64,000 nt of DNA from Armatimonadota bacterium. Its GTDB lineage: Bacteria; Armatimonadota; Fimbriimonadia; Fimbriimonadales; Fimbriimonadaceae. The position numbers and the translations under genes were made by a program. Each line of letters begins with the position of its first letter. The first letter of the stretch is position 1. Positions 41,987-50,732 of this stretch are shown piece by piece. Where the stretch lies: assembly GCA_020161505.1 (NCBI GenBank), contig JAIUNY010000002.1, forward strand, positions 124,001-188,000, read 5' to 3'. Under the pieces are notes generated by a model. It ran no database searches and had not been told where the DNA came from. It saw only the letters and a list, made by a program, of their open reading frames with translations.

Positions 41987-42554
41987 GGTCAGCTTCCTCC
42001 TTGCGAGCCTTGGCAAGCCAGGGCACGAGTTCGTTGACGTCGGAGCCTCGGCGAGTCGCGGCCTTCTCAGGTGCGCTCAGTTGATTGAAGGCATCCAGAG
42101 TGGCGTAAGCGATGTTCAGCGGGTTGCGGCTACCGAGACACTTGGCGAGCACGGAGTGAACTCCGGCTGCTTCCAAGCATTGACGGACAGCCGAACCGGC
42201 CTTGACACCGGTACCGGGCGAAGCCGGTCGAAGAACGACCTGAGCGGAGCCGTGGCGACCCACCACTTCGTGGGGAATCGTCTCACCGATCATCTCGATC
42301 TTGAACATGGCCTTGCGAGCGGCTTCTTCGCCCTTGCGGATGGCGTCGGGAATACCCCGAGCCTTGCCCATGCCCACACCGAGCGAACCTTTGTTGTCAC
42401 CCACGACGACAAGAATCGACCAGGAAGCCGTCTTACCGCCCTTGTGGGTCTTGAAAACCTTGTTCGATCGGATGACCCGAACGTCGAGCTGGGGCCCGTC
42501 AGTGTTGCGAAGTGCCGACTGTCGTCGGCCTACAATGCGTGGTCCTCGTGCCAT
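41979..42554 (-). CDS. rpsE: 30S ribosomal protein S5
   Basis: 191 aa. It has VIRSNKVFKTHKGGKTASWSILVVVGDNKGSLGVGMGKA and LRPASPGTGVKAGSAVRQCLEAAGV, with the double-stranded-RNA-binding S5 fold. The N-terminus is somewhat long. It follows rplR by 2 nt. Confidence 0.97.
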   Translation of the reverse strand: MARGPRIVGRRQSALRNTDGPQLDVRVIRSNKVFKTHKGGKTASWSILVVVGDNKGSLGVGMGKARGIPDAIRKGEEAARKAMFKIEMIGETIPHEVVGRHGSAQVVLRPASPGTGVKAGSAVRQCLEAAGVHSVLAKCLGSRNPLNIAYATLDAFNQLSAPEKAATRRGSDVNELVPWLAKARKEEADHA

Positions 42555-42556
42555 TC

Positions 42557-42910
42557 TTAAAACTCCAGACCCGCGCTGCGGGCTCCGTCGGCGAGACTGG
42601 CGACCATGCCGTGGTAGCGGAAGCCACCTCGGTCGAAGACAACAGCCTTAACTCCTTTCTCGGTGGCACGCTTGGCCAAAGCCTCGCCCACCTTCTTTGC
42701 ACCGTCTACCGTGTCGGTTGCACCCAGAGCCTTCTCCGCCGTGCTCGCTGCAGCCAGGGTGTGGCCCGTCGAGTCATCGATCAGTTGAGCATAGATGTGC
42801 TTTTGACTTCGGAAAACCGCCAAGCGAGGTCGCTCAGCCGTGCCCTTCAGATGCTTTCGGATGCGCTTGTGACGCACAACCCGCATTTCGCTACGTGTTT
42901 TAACCGCCAT
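42557..42910 (-). CDS. rplR: 50S ribosomal protein L18
   Basis: 117 aa. [46 protein letters not shown] and [22 protein letters not shown] are diagnostic. It binds 5S rRNA. Standard position between rplF and rpsE. Confidence 0.97.
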   Translation of the reverse strand: MAVKTRSEMRVVRHKRIRKHLKGTAERPRLAVFRSQKHIYAQLIDDSTGHTLAAASTAEKALGATDTVDGAKKVGEALAKRATEKGVKAVVFDRGGFRYHGMVASLADGARSAGLEF

Positions 42911-42926
42911 TTCTTATGCGCTCCTA

Positions 42927-43481
42927 TTACTTACCGGCCCTCTTGCCCGGTCGAGTCTTCACGATTTCGCCTTGGTAGCGAACGCCCTTGCCCTTGTACG
43001 GGTCAGGCTTTCGAACCTTGCGAATGTCAGCAGCGAGCTGGCCCACCAGAGCCTTGTCGATTCCGCTGACGATGATCGTGGCGTTCTTGCCCTTTTCAGG
43101 GGCAGGAACTTCAAATGAGATTCCGTTCGGAGCATCAATCTCCACCGGGTGGGAATAGCCCAGACTCAGGGTCAGCTTGCTGCCCTGAACCGAAGCCCTG
43201 TAACCCACACCAACAATCTCCAGCACCTTTTTGTGACCGTCCGTCACGCCCACCACCATGTTGTTGATGAGGGTGCGAGCCAGGCCATGCTGAGATCGAT
43301 TGTGGCGATCATTGTCCGGGCGAGCGATCGTTAGGGTGTTTCCTTCTTGCGCAACGGTCAGCTTCTCAGAGATCGGCTGAACCAGTTCGCCCTTCGGGCC
43401 CTTTACGTTCACCACGGAATTTTCAACTGTCACGGAGACCTTCTCAGGCACCGTGATCGGTTTCAAACCAATTCGTGACAT
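42927..43481 (-). CDS. rplF: 50S ribosomal protein L6
   Basis: 184 aa. MSRIGLKPITVPEKVSVT, GVGYRASVQGSKLTLSLGYSHPVE and RKPDPYKGKGVRYQGE are typical of the two-domain L6. Follows rpsH by 17 nt. Confidence 0.97.
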   Translation of the reverse strand: MSRIGLKPITVPEKVSVTVENSVVNVKGPKGELVQPISEKLTVAQEGNTLTIARPDNDRHNRSQHGLARTLINNMVVGVTDGHKKVLEIVGVGYRASVQGSKLTLSLGYSHPVEIDAPNGISFEVPAPEKGKNATIIVSGIDKALVGQLAADIRKVRKPDPYKGKGVRYQGEIVKTRPGKRAGK

Positions 43482-43498
43482 CTTTCTTCAAGTCTCCA

Positions 43499-43894
43499 TC
43501 AATAGACCAGGCACAGCACTTCGCCACCGATGCGTCGGCGACGGGCTTCCCGGTCGGTCATGACTCCTTGGCTAGTCGTCACCACGATGGTGGCGAGACC
43601 ACTGCGCACAGGACGCAGATCAGCCGAGCCCTTGTAAACGCGCAGACCCGGAGTGCTCACGCGGTTGATCTTCGTGATCACCGGCTTGCGGCGGGAGTCG
43701 TACTTCAAATGAACACGGATCATCGGGAACTTGCCTTCCGTCGTGATCTCGTGACCGGTGATGAACCCTTCTTGCTCAAGGATCTTGAGAATATCAACCT
43801 TGATCTTGCTGTGGGGGACATCGACGTGCAGTTGGTGCGCGCGCAAAGCGTTGCGAACGCGCGTCAACAGGTCAGCAATAGGATCGCTATGCAT
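43499..43894 (-). CDS. rpsH: 30S ribosomal protein S8
   Basis: 131 aa. It starts MHSDPIADLLTRVRNALRA and ends TSQGVMTDREARRRRIGGEVLCLVY, the S8 signature. It is the usual translational repressor of spc operons in other bacteria; no target site was identified here. Confidence 0.97.
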   Translation of the reverse strand: MHSDPIADLLTRVRNALRAHQLHVDVPHSKIKVDILKILEQEGFITGHEITTEGKFPMIRVHLKYDSRRKPVITKINRVSTPGLRVYKGSADLRPVRSGLATIVVTTSQGVMTDREARRRRIGGEVLCLVY

Positions 43895-43912
43895 AATGTG
43901 CTCCTGTCGGCC

Positions 43913-44215
43913 TTACCAGCTCGACTTCTTCACTCCCGGAAGCAATCCCCAGTGAGCCATCTCGCGAAGAGATTGGCGGCACACGCCGAAGTAGCGGTAA
44001 TAGCCCTTCGAGCGACCCGTGATGCTGCACCGGTTGTACCGGCGAGACTTGTAGAGACGATTCTTCAGGCGGCGCTCTTCCAGCTCTTGGAGCTTTTCTT
44101 CGCGCTTCGCCTTGCTCAGGCTTGAGTCAGAAAGAATGCCGCTCAGTTCCTTTTCGTACTGAGCCCACTTTTCCTCAAGCTGCTGATGCTTGACAATCAG
44201 ACTTTGTTTGGCCAT
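43913..44215 (-). CDS. rpsN: 30S ribosomal protein S14, long zinc-free type
   Basis: 100 aa, the long form, with [29 protein letters not shown] at the C-terminus and no CxxC pair, so it is the C-minus (zinc-independent) paralogue. It heads this block; rplE, which normally precedes it, is not here, so the spc operon is also broken at its 5' end. Confidence 0.96.
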   Translation of the reverse strand: MAKQSLIVKHQQLEEKWAQYEKELSGILSDSSLSKAKREEKLQELEERRLKNRLYKSRRYNRCSITGRSKGYYRYFGVCRQSLREMAHWGLLPGVKKSSW

Positions 44216-44514
44216 ATGTTTTCACCGTTGCCGAGTCGGTTTGCTTTGGTGGCCCTCAGCGAGCATCCGCCGAAAATCCATCGCACCTCACTCGTGGCTT
44301 GGTTGGTTTACGCCTGCTACCCCTCATTCGATCTGATCCCCGAGCACGTCACGTGCGCCAGGCTAAGTCCGAACGAAACAGCATTGGGCCAGAGCCCAAG
44401 ACAGACGAAGGCAAAGGATACCAGCTTCAATCTCGGTCCCGGCACTCGGGGCCGGATGACTAGGGATCACGTCCCTTCACTCCCTTCAAAGGAATCCGCA
44501 CCAATTATTACGTT
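44216..44514. other. Intergenic region between rpsN and TPR gene
   Basis: About 300 nt between divergent genes. No believable gene, repeat or tRNA was seen. It must contain the promoter for the minus-strand rpsN-infA block, but no strong candidate box stands out. The plus-strand promoter lies just beyond it at 44515. Confidence 0.5.
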
Positions 44515-44542
44515 TTGACTGGACACTCTTATCCATTACAAT
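44515..44542 (+). promoter_or_regulatory. Promoter of the large TPR gene
   Basis: TTGACT (44515-44520) and TACAAT (44537-44542), spacing 16, ending 9 nt before ATG 44552. This is one of the clearest sigma-70-type promoters in the window, and the transcript would start within a few nt of the ATG. Confidence 0.65.
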
Positions 44543-44551
44543 GGAGAAAGC

Positions 44552-46945
44552 ATGCACACAGTCGATGCCCTCATCGAAGACGGCCTCGGTGCGCTCGATC
44601 AGGGGGATCATGCGCAGGCCATCGAGAGGCTGACCGACGCCCTTGCCCAAAATGGAGAAAAGTGGCAAGCCTGGCGCGCTTTGGGTCAAGCCTACTTGGC
44701 AACCGATCAGGCCGAGAAAGCCCTCGAGGCTTTCCGAAAAGCCACTCTCATTCGTCCCGACGACGCAGACTCCCAGTTCGGGCTCGGACAAGCTTTCGCC
44801 GCCACCAACCAAACCGGACCCGCCATCCACGCGATGGAGGAAGCCCTGCGACGAGACCACCACCACGCCGCCGCCAAGTCGGCGATCGCGGTGCTCATGG
44901 TCAAGCAGAGCGAGCACATGCAGAACATCGGCAACCTGCTCGCCGTCGAGGAATATCTGGAGAAGAGCCACCACTACGATCCAACCAACATGGATACGGC
45001 GGCCCGGCTTCTGCGCTACTACCGGCAGACTTCCCAAGGCCTGAAAATCGAGCAGCTCAGCCGAGAACTCGGACGCCACGGCCTGGCTTTGCCCGAGATT
45101 GAAGCCGTTTCCACCGAACGAGCCGTCGCTGCCGCTGATGTCTTGCAAGATCTGCCCAAGACCTCGCCCGAGATCCGCGAAGTCATCGCCAAGAATGGCG
45201 AGAACTGGCAAGCATGGCGCGCCCTCGGATTTGCCCTGATCGAAGAAGATAAGGCCCACGAAGCCGTCGATGCTTTCAAGCACGCCACCGTCATCCGACC
45301 CGATGACCCCGACAGCCAATACGGCCTCGGCCTCGCCCACCAAATGCTGGGCGACCATGCCCACGCGATTCATCCGCTCGAAGAAGCGCTGAACAAGAAC
45401 AAAGATCACGCGGAGGCCAAGAAGGTTCTCGAAGTCTCGTTGCTCGCTTACTACGAGCACATGAACGAGATCAAAAACCTCCTAGCGGTTGAGCAGTATT
45501 TGGAAAAGGCTCACCAACTGAACCCTGCCAACGAGAGCACTGCCCGACTCCTGCTGACCTACTACAAGGACACCGGGCAATCCGGCAAATCCGCCAAGAT
45601 GATCCGCGACCTTGAGGTCGGCGGCCATCCAGTCCCGGTGATTGATCACGAAGCTCACCTGGTGACCGGTTCTGGCCCCGTGCAAGACCACGGATCGACT
45701 ACAGCCGCCGACCCCACGACAGCAGAGGGATGGCGCGCCCGCACGGAGGCCAACGGTGAAGACTGGAAGGCTTGGCGGGGGCTCGGATTTTCTCTGATCG
45801 ACGAAAACAAGCCGGAGGAGGCCGCCGCCGCCTTCAAACGCGCGACCGTCGTGCGGTTTGATGATGCTGAAAGTCAGTACGGATTCGGTCTGGCCCAGCA
45901 GATGATGGGCGACCACGCCCACGCGATCCATCCGCTCGAAGACGCCCTGAAGCTCGATTCCGGGCATGAAAAAGCACGCGCAGCGCTCAAGAAGTCGCTT
46001 CTCGCTTACAGCGAGCACATGCACGGCATTGGCAACCTACTCGCGGTCGAGCAGTTCCTTGAGAGTGCCTACCGCTGTGACACCAGCGACATGGAAGTCG
46101 CGGACAAGCTGATTGCTTACTACAATGAGACCGGTCAGTCTTTTAAGTCCGCGAAAATGCTCCAAGAACTCGGACGCGGCGGCACGCCGGTCGTGGACAC
46201 TGCCGGGCCGGTGGGAAGTGACATCGTTCACGGGAAAACCGATGACGTCCTGCTGGCCGGCGAGACAAGCTACGATGCTGATCCGGCCCGAGTGAAACCG
46301 GCGGATCCTGTGGTCGCAGCTACCGGAATGGCCGGTTCCGTCGCGCCGGTAGCGAATCAGGCCCCGCGTCTCGATCAAACCCAGGTGCTTCCCACCCAGC
46401 CGAGCGCAGCCCTGCAAGCCGCTCCGCCCAACATGATGCCCCAGCAACCGGCGCGGCCCGCCATGGTCAACTGCCCGGCTTGCAAGCAACTCATGCCCGG
46501 TGGATCACGACTTTGCCCGCACTGCGCAACCATGGTCGATCCCGCCACCGGGGCGATTCTGAGCGGCAAAGCCAATCTCATCAAGGACACCCGAGAGGAG
46601 AAGGCTTACAAGGTGATGAGCTGGATCCGCCTTGCCTTTGGCTTGTTTGTCGGCGTAGCCGGTGTCTTCGCCGGAAACTTCGCCGGAAATCCCGGCGTGG
46701 CCATGCTCTTCGGTCTTTACGGTGCTTGGCTCGTGCTGAGCGGCCTCGGCATGATCTTTGAGGTGGGCTGGATCCAGTTCATCACCTATTGGTCGTGCTT
46801 TGTGACCATCCTCGCGAACTTCTACCTAGGCGCGATGTCCATGATGGCCAACGCCTGGGTCGTGTTTGCGATCCACGCGGTCTCTGTCATTGCCGACGGG
46901 ATCACGATGTGGTCGATCAGCAAAACATCCGATTCTGGAGCCTGA
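44552..46945 (+). CDS. TPR protein with three tandem ~150-residue modules, zinc ribbon and membrane helices
   Basis: 797 aa. Three related TPR modules begin with NGE-[KN/D]-W-[QK]-AW at about 34, 215 and 401. Each continues through A-x-FKxAT-x-R-x-DD-x-x-SQ-x-G-x-G and NLLAVEQ-[YF]-LE to an ExGxxxKxxKM-type end. Linkers separate them. A Pro/Gln-rich region follows, then a zinc ribbon (CPAC-x11-CPHC) and a C-terminal set of four hydrophobic segments. The function is unknown, probably a membrane-tethered scaffold. A single-module relative lies at 47085. Confidence 0.8.
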   Translation: MHTVDALIEDGLGALDQGDHAQAIERLTDALAQNGEKWQAWRALGQAYLATDQAEKALEAFRKATLIRPDDADSQFGLGQAFAATNQTGPAIHAMEEALRRDHHHAAAKSAIAVLMVKQSEHMQNIGNLLAVEEYLEKSHHYDPTNMDTAARLLRYYRQTSQGLKIEQLSRELGRHGLALPEIEAVSTERAVAAADVLQDLPKTSPEIREVIAKNGENWQAWRALGFALIEEDKAHEAVDAFKHATVIRPDDPDSQYGLGLAHQMLGDHAHAIHPLEEALNKNKDHAEAKKVLEVSLLAYYEHMNEIKNLLAVEQYLEKAHQLNPANESTARLLLTYYKDTGQSGKSAKMIRDLEVGGHPVPVIDHEAHLVTGSGPVQDHGSTTAADPTTAEGWRARTEANGEDWKAWRGLGFSLIDENKPEEAAAAFKRATVVRFDDAESQYGFGLAQQMMGDHAHAIHPLEDALKLDSGHEKARAALKKSLLAYSEHMHGIGNLLAVEQFLESAYRCDTSDMEVADKLIAYYNETGQSFKSAKMLQELGRGGTPVVDTAGPVGSDIVHGKTDDVLLAGETSYDADPARVKPADPVVAATGMAGSVAPVANQAPRLDQTQVLPTQPSAALQAAPPNMMPQQPARPAMVNCPACKQLMPGGSRLCPHCATMVDPATGAILSGKANLIKDTREEKAYKVMSWIRLAFGLFVGVAGVFAGNFAGNPGVAMLFGLYGAWLVLSGLGMIFEVGWIQFITYWSCFVTILANFYLGAMSMMANAWVVFAIHAVSVIADGITMWSISKTSDSGA

Positions 46946-46970
46946 TCTCAGGCTCCAGACCCCTCTTTTT
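46935..46970 (+). terminator. Terminator at the 3' end of the TPR gene
   Basis: An 11-bp perfect stem (46935-46945 with 46948-46958), 2-nt loop, then ACCCCTCTTTTT. The stem includes the stop codon of the TPR gene. Confidence 0.85.
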
Positions 46971-47084
46971 CTCACGGAAATTTGGGGTTTTGGTGCAAAA
47001 ACATTAAAATATTGGCAGGGTCACTCAACGCGGAACAAACTTACGCGTCTCTACCGTTAAGGAAGAAATCTCCGGGAGAAAGAA

Positions 47085-47696
47085 ATGGTGAACGAGGGAC
47101 TGAAAAACTATCTCGTGGAAGGGCAAGCGGCATTCAGCCGCCACGACTATGCGGTCGCTAGCCAAGCATTTGAGCAGGCAACCACGGCCGACCCCCGCAA
47201 CACAATTGCATGGAAGGGCTTGGGGTTTGCCCTGACCGCGCAGCAACGCGCGGAAGATGCCGTCGAGGCCCTGACAAAGGCCACCCAGTTGGATCAGCAG
47301 GATGCCGACACCCATTACGGCCTCGCGCTTGCCTTCCAGCACCTGGGCGATGACACCCGCGTGATTCGCGAACTCGAAACATGCCTCGCGCTGCGAGAAG
47401 ATCATCCCGCCGCCCGGCCCATGCTCAAGCAAACCCTCAAGCGGCAGGCCGAAAAAGCGCAGCTTCTCGGGAATGTGGAATGGGCAGAGCGTCACCTGCG
47501 TCGGCTCTTTGAGGTGGACAAAAAGTGCCCGGAGAGCTATCTGGAACTCGTCAAGTTCTTCCACGCGCAAGCTCGCCATGCGGAAGCCATCGCGTGGTTC
47601 CAAAAACTCGAAGAACTTGCCCCGAGCTTCCCGAGTCTCGGCGATTGGGCGGTCAAGCTCGGACTCGCCAAGCAAAAGCAGGTGGGTTGGTACTAA
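47085..47696 (+). CDS. TPR-repeat protein, single-module paralogue
   Basis: 203 aa, all TPR-like helices (AFSRHDYAVASQAFEQATTADPRNTIAWKGLGFAL, TKATQLDQQDADTHYGLALAFQHLGD). It corresponds to one module of the upstream 797-aa protein, including the ExAER-x-LxxLFEVD region, without ribbon or membrane helices. It probably arose by duplication. There is no signal peptide, so it should be cytoplasmic. Function unknown. Confidence 0.78.
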   Translation: MVNEGLKNYLVEGQAAFSRHDYAVASQAFEQATTADPRNTIAWKGLGFALTAQQRAEDAVEALTKATQLDQQDADTHYGLALAFQHLGDDTRVIRELETCLALREDHPAARPMLKQTLKRQAEKAQLLGNVEWAERHLRRLFEVDKKCPESYLELVKFFHAQARHAEAIAWFQKLEELAPSFPSLGDWAVKLGLAKQKQVGWY

Positions 47697-47704
47697 GCCC
47701 GCAC

Positions 47705-49171
47705 TCAGAGCGCGAGAGAATCGGGCGGCTCGGTCGCTTCCTGGGCCGGATACGCGATTCTCTCGTGCCTCAACCCAGCGAGTGAACGTGTGAACGAGCG
47801 GGCGATCACCTGCAAGTCATGGAACGTCAGCTCCGATTCATCAAGCTGCCCATCGGCCCGCGAACCCTCAATCAGCCGCGCGACGAACTTCTCCGTGGAC
47901 TCATCACTTGGCATCACCCGACTCGCTGCCTCCACGATGTCCGCGAGGTGGAGAATCGCAATCTCTCGCTTCTGAGGTTTCGGCCCGTTGTAGCGGAACC
48001 GCTCCTCGGTGACGGAATCGAGGTGAATCACGCCCTGTTCCACGGCTCGATGATAGAAATAGCTGATGAGCGTCGTCCCGTGGTGCTGCTCAATTGAATC
48101 CACGATGATCTGCGGGAGTTTGTGCTGCCGCGCCAGCTTCACTCCGTCATCCACATGGGCCGCGATGATCTGCGCGCTCAGAGTCGGCGTCAGATCGTCG
48201 TGCAGATTGCCCGACATCTGGTTTTCAACAAAGTAGTTCGGACGAACCGTCTTGCCGATGTCGTGGTAGTACGCCATCGTCCGGCAGAGCAACGGGTTCG
48301 CGCCGATCGCCCGCGCGGCTTCCTCCGCCAGATTCCCGACCCCGACCGAGTGGGCGTAGGTGCCCGGGGCATGAAGAACGAGTTCGCGGAGCAAAGGTTG
48401 CTCGGGCGAGCAAAGCTCCAGAAGCGACCAGTCGCTGACGATCCCGAAGAGCTTCTCCAGAATCGCCACCCCCAGCCAGAAGATCGCTGTCGCGCCAATT
48501 GCTGCGACGCTTCCCCACAGCGCGGCCTCCCAGACCGGGACGGTGGTCTCGCGGGTCACAAGAACCATCGAAGCGGCAATCCCTGCCATCGCCACCACTT
48601 GCACCGAAAGGGCCCGAATCAGGTCACTGCGCTGCTTCAGAGGGTTCACGACGTGGGCGGCGACCGCTCCGCTCAGCCATCCGCCAACCAGAACATCCAT
48701 CGGGATGACCCCAGGGATTCCCAGCAGGAGGACACTGGTGGAGAGCGCCACGAGGGCGATTCCCGGCGTCAGCAGCGCCGCGCCGAGCATTGACTGAGCC
48801 ACCAGTGGGGCAACCAAGATAAACGCCGCTCGATAGGCCGAATCTTGACTCAAGCTCAGATTGGCGACTTGCGCCCCCACCACGCCCAGGAGACACGTCA
48901 GCCAGACCAGGCGCTCATTCTTGCGCCGCACTTCCAAGACGGGGAATTGCGAGGCCAGGTGGGCCCGCATCATCAAGCCCGCCATCAGGCTGAGCAGGGT
49001 CACGCCGACGAAGAACCAAGGATCCAGCGGCCAGGCTTGATTGAGCGAGAGAAGCCCCGCCATCACAAGGGCACCGAGGAGTCGAACGCCGCCTCGGGAT
49101 ACAAAATGACCGAGCTGTTCGCGCTTGGTGCCGAACAACTCGGTCAGTGGTTTCAGGCTGAGATCCGCCAT
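47705..49171 (-). CDS. 7TM-HD phosphohydrolase, PgpH-like
   Basis: 488 aa from ATG 49171 (GGAG 7 nt upstream). Seven or so membrane helices (about 30-230) precede a cytoplasmic HD domain: ELVLHAPGTYAHSVGVGNLAEEAA, YYHDIGKTVRPNYFVENQ, IIAAHVDDGVKLA, IEQHHGTT and ILHLADIVEAASR. These match PgpH, a c-di-AMP phosphodiesterase. The large extracellular N-terminal domain of Listeria PgpH is missing. It lies downstream of rpsU, a context shared with PgpH in many bacteria, which supports the call. c-di-AMP specificity is inferred. Confidence 0.82.
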   Translation of the reverse strand: MADLSLKPLTELFGTKREQLGHFVSRGGVRLLGALVMAGLLSLNQAWPLDPWFFVGVTLLSLMAGLMMRAHLASQFPVLEVRRKNERLVWLTCLLGVVGAQVANLSLSQDSAYRAAFILVAPLVAQSMLGAALLTPGIALVALSTSVLLLGIPGVIPMDVLVGGWLSGAVAAHVVNPLKQRSDLIRALSVQVVAMAGIAASMVLVTRETTVPVWEAALWGSVAAIGATAIFWLGVAILEKLFGIVSDWSLLELCSPEQPLLRELVLHAPGTYAHSVGVGNLAEEAARAIGANPLLCRTMAYYHDIGKTVRPNYFVENQMSGNLHDDLTPTLSAQIIAAHVDDGVKLARQHKLPQIIVDSIEQHHGTTLISYFYHRAVEQGVIHLDSVTEERFRYNGPKPQKREIAILHLADIVEAASRVMPSDESTEKFVARLIEGSRADGQLDESELTFHDLQVIARSFTRSLAGLRHERIAYPAQEATEPPDSLAL

Positions 49172-49225
49172 AACAGGCTCCCTCAAATCTGGCCGGGAGC
49201 AGTGCCGGAAAACCGAAAAACGACC

Positions 49226-49396
49226 TTACGGGCGGGAGACGCGGCGGCGGCTGGCGCGGCGGCGCTTCTCGCTCGGCTTCTCGTAGTAAGCGTGATCCTT
49301 CAGCTCGCGGAGCAGACCGCTTTGCTGGATCTTCATGTTGAACCGCTTCATCGCTTGGTCGATCGATTCGTTCTGGTGCACGGAAACGTAAATCAT
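49226..49396 (-). CDS. rpsU: 30S ribosomal protein S21
   Basis: 56 aa. MIYVSVHQNESIDQAMKRFN and the very basic C-terminus KRRRASRRRVSRP identify S21. LRELKDHAYYEKPSEKRRR matches the family core. It lies 54 nt upstream of the PgpH-like gene on the same strand and is easy to miss because of its size. Confidence 0.95.
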   Translation of the reverse strand: MIYVSVHQNESIDQAMKRFNMKIQQSGLLRELKDHAYYEKPSEKRRRASRRRVSRP

Positions 49397-49463
49397 GGCC
49401 TTTGAAACCTTGGAGCAGGAAAGATACCCCGAAATCCATTCTCGGAGTGGGACGAGAGCCTGG

Positions 49464-50672
49464 TTAGGCCGTCACCGACTCTTGGCGCACCGGCTCTTCG
49501 ATCAATCCGAGCTTGCGGGAAAGCCACGGAATGGTTGTCCCTTGCAGCAAAGCAGAGAGCAGAACAACGAAAAAGACGAGGTTGAAAATCTCCTGCGAGC
49601 GCGGGATTCCCGCCAGAAGCGGGATCGTCGCAAGGATGATGGGAACCGCGCCCCGTAGTCCGGCCCAAGAGATCAAAGTGAGCTCGGGGGCTTTCATTCG
49701 GAAGGGCAGCAAGGCGACCACCGTCCCCACGGGACGGGCGACAAACATGAGAACTGCGCCCACCGCAAGGCCAGGCAGGATCACACTCGGGAGCTGAGAC
49801 GGGAACACGAGGAGACCAAGCACCAGAAACATGAGGATCTGCATGAGCCAGGCAATGCCATCGTGGAATCGGCGCAATCCCCGCTTTTGGCGGAACTCTC
49901 CTTGACCAAAAACCACGCCAGCGATGTAAACCGCCAGGAACCCGTTGCCCCCGAGCAGTGCCACGCCCCCATAGGAAACCAAGACGATCACGATGCTGAC
50001 GGCATGAAAGAGCCCTTCATGGTCGAGCCGAAGCGCACGCATGAGCAGCACGCCACCCCGGCCAACGAGATAGCCCCCCAACGCTCCGAGCAGCATCTGC
50101 CAAACGAACATGCCCAGAAGTCCGGCATGAAAACCCTGCCCCTTCGCCAACGCGTCCACAAAGGCAGTTGTGAGGAAGATCGCCGTTGGGTCGTTGCTTC
50201 CCGACTCAATCTCAATGGTCTGGCGCACATCCTGCCGGAGGGCATTGCCCGATTGAGTCAGCGTCGAAAACACTGCGGCGGCATCAGTGGACGAGATGAT
50301 TGCTCCCAGAAGCAACCCTTCCGCCCAGCCGAAGCCAAGAAACTGCGTCGCGAAAATCGCGACAACACCCGCCGTCAACGCCACTCCCACCGTTGCCAGA
50401 CTTAACGATCGGCCGACGTACGGCTTGGCGGCTTTCCAGTCCAGATCCATCCCGCCCGCGAATAGGATGAACACCAGCGCAACCACACCAATCTGCTGCG
50501 CCAAACGGGCATCCTCGAACCAAATCCCGCCGATCCCATCCGAGCCCGCGAGCATGCCGATGCCCACAAACAGCACCAAGACGGGCACCCCGAGTTTGGA
50601 AGCGAATTTGCTTGCCAGGACGCAGAGTCCAAGCAGCAAACCCACGCCCAGCAGAATCTGGTCGAAGTTCAT
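49464..50672 (-). CDS. Cation/proton antiporter, CPA1 (NhaP2/CvrA-like)
   Basis: 402 aa with 11-12 predicted membrane helices. SSTDAAAVFSTLTQSG and ESGSNDPTAIFLTTAFVDA hold the paired ion-binding acidic residues of CPA1 antiporters. GLRGAVPIILATIPLLAG is the conserved loop near the C-terminus. The soluble TrkA-C/regulatory domain found in E. coli NhaP2 is absent. Likely exchanges K+ or Na+ for H+; the ion cannot be assigned. Confidence 0.88.
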   Translation of the reverse strand: MNFDQILLGVGLLLGLCVLASKFASKLGVPVLVLFVGIGMLAGSDGIGGIWFEDARLAQQIGVVALVFILFAGGMDLDWKAAKPYVGRSLSLATVGVALTAGVVAIFATQFLGFGWAEGLLLGAIISSTDAAAVFSTLTQSGNALRQDVRQTIEIESGSNDPTAIFLTTAFVDALAKGQGFHAGLLGMFVWQMLLGALGGYLVGRGGVLLMRALRLDHEGLFHAVSIVIVLVSYGGVALLGGNGFLAVYIAGVVFGQGEFRQKRGLRRFHDGIAWLMQILMFLVLGLLVFPSQLPSVILPGLAVGAVLMFVARPVGTVVALLPFRMKAPELTLISWAGLRGAVPIILATIPLLAGIPRSQEIFNLVFFVVLLSALLQGTTIPWLSRKLGLIEEPVRQESVTA

Positions 50673-50732
50673 CTTTGTCCCCCTCTACGGGGCGATCCAG
50701 CAAATCACCCCCTAGCCGAAGCTCTTTCGGAC

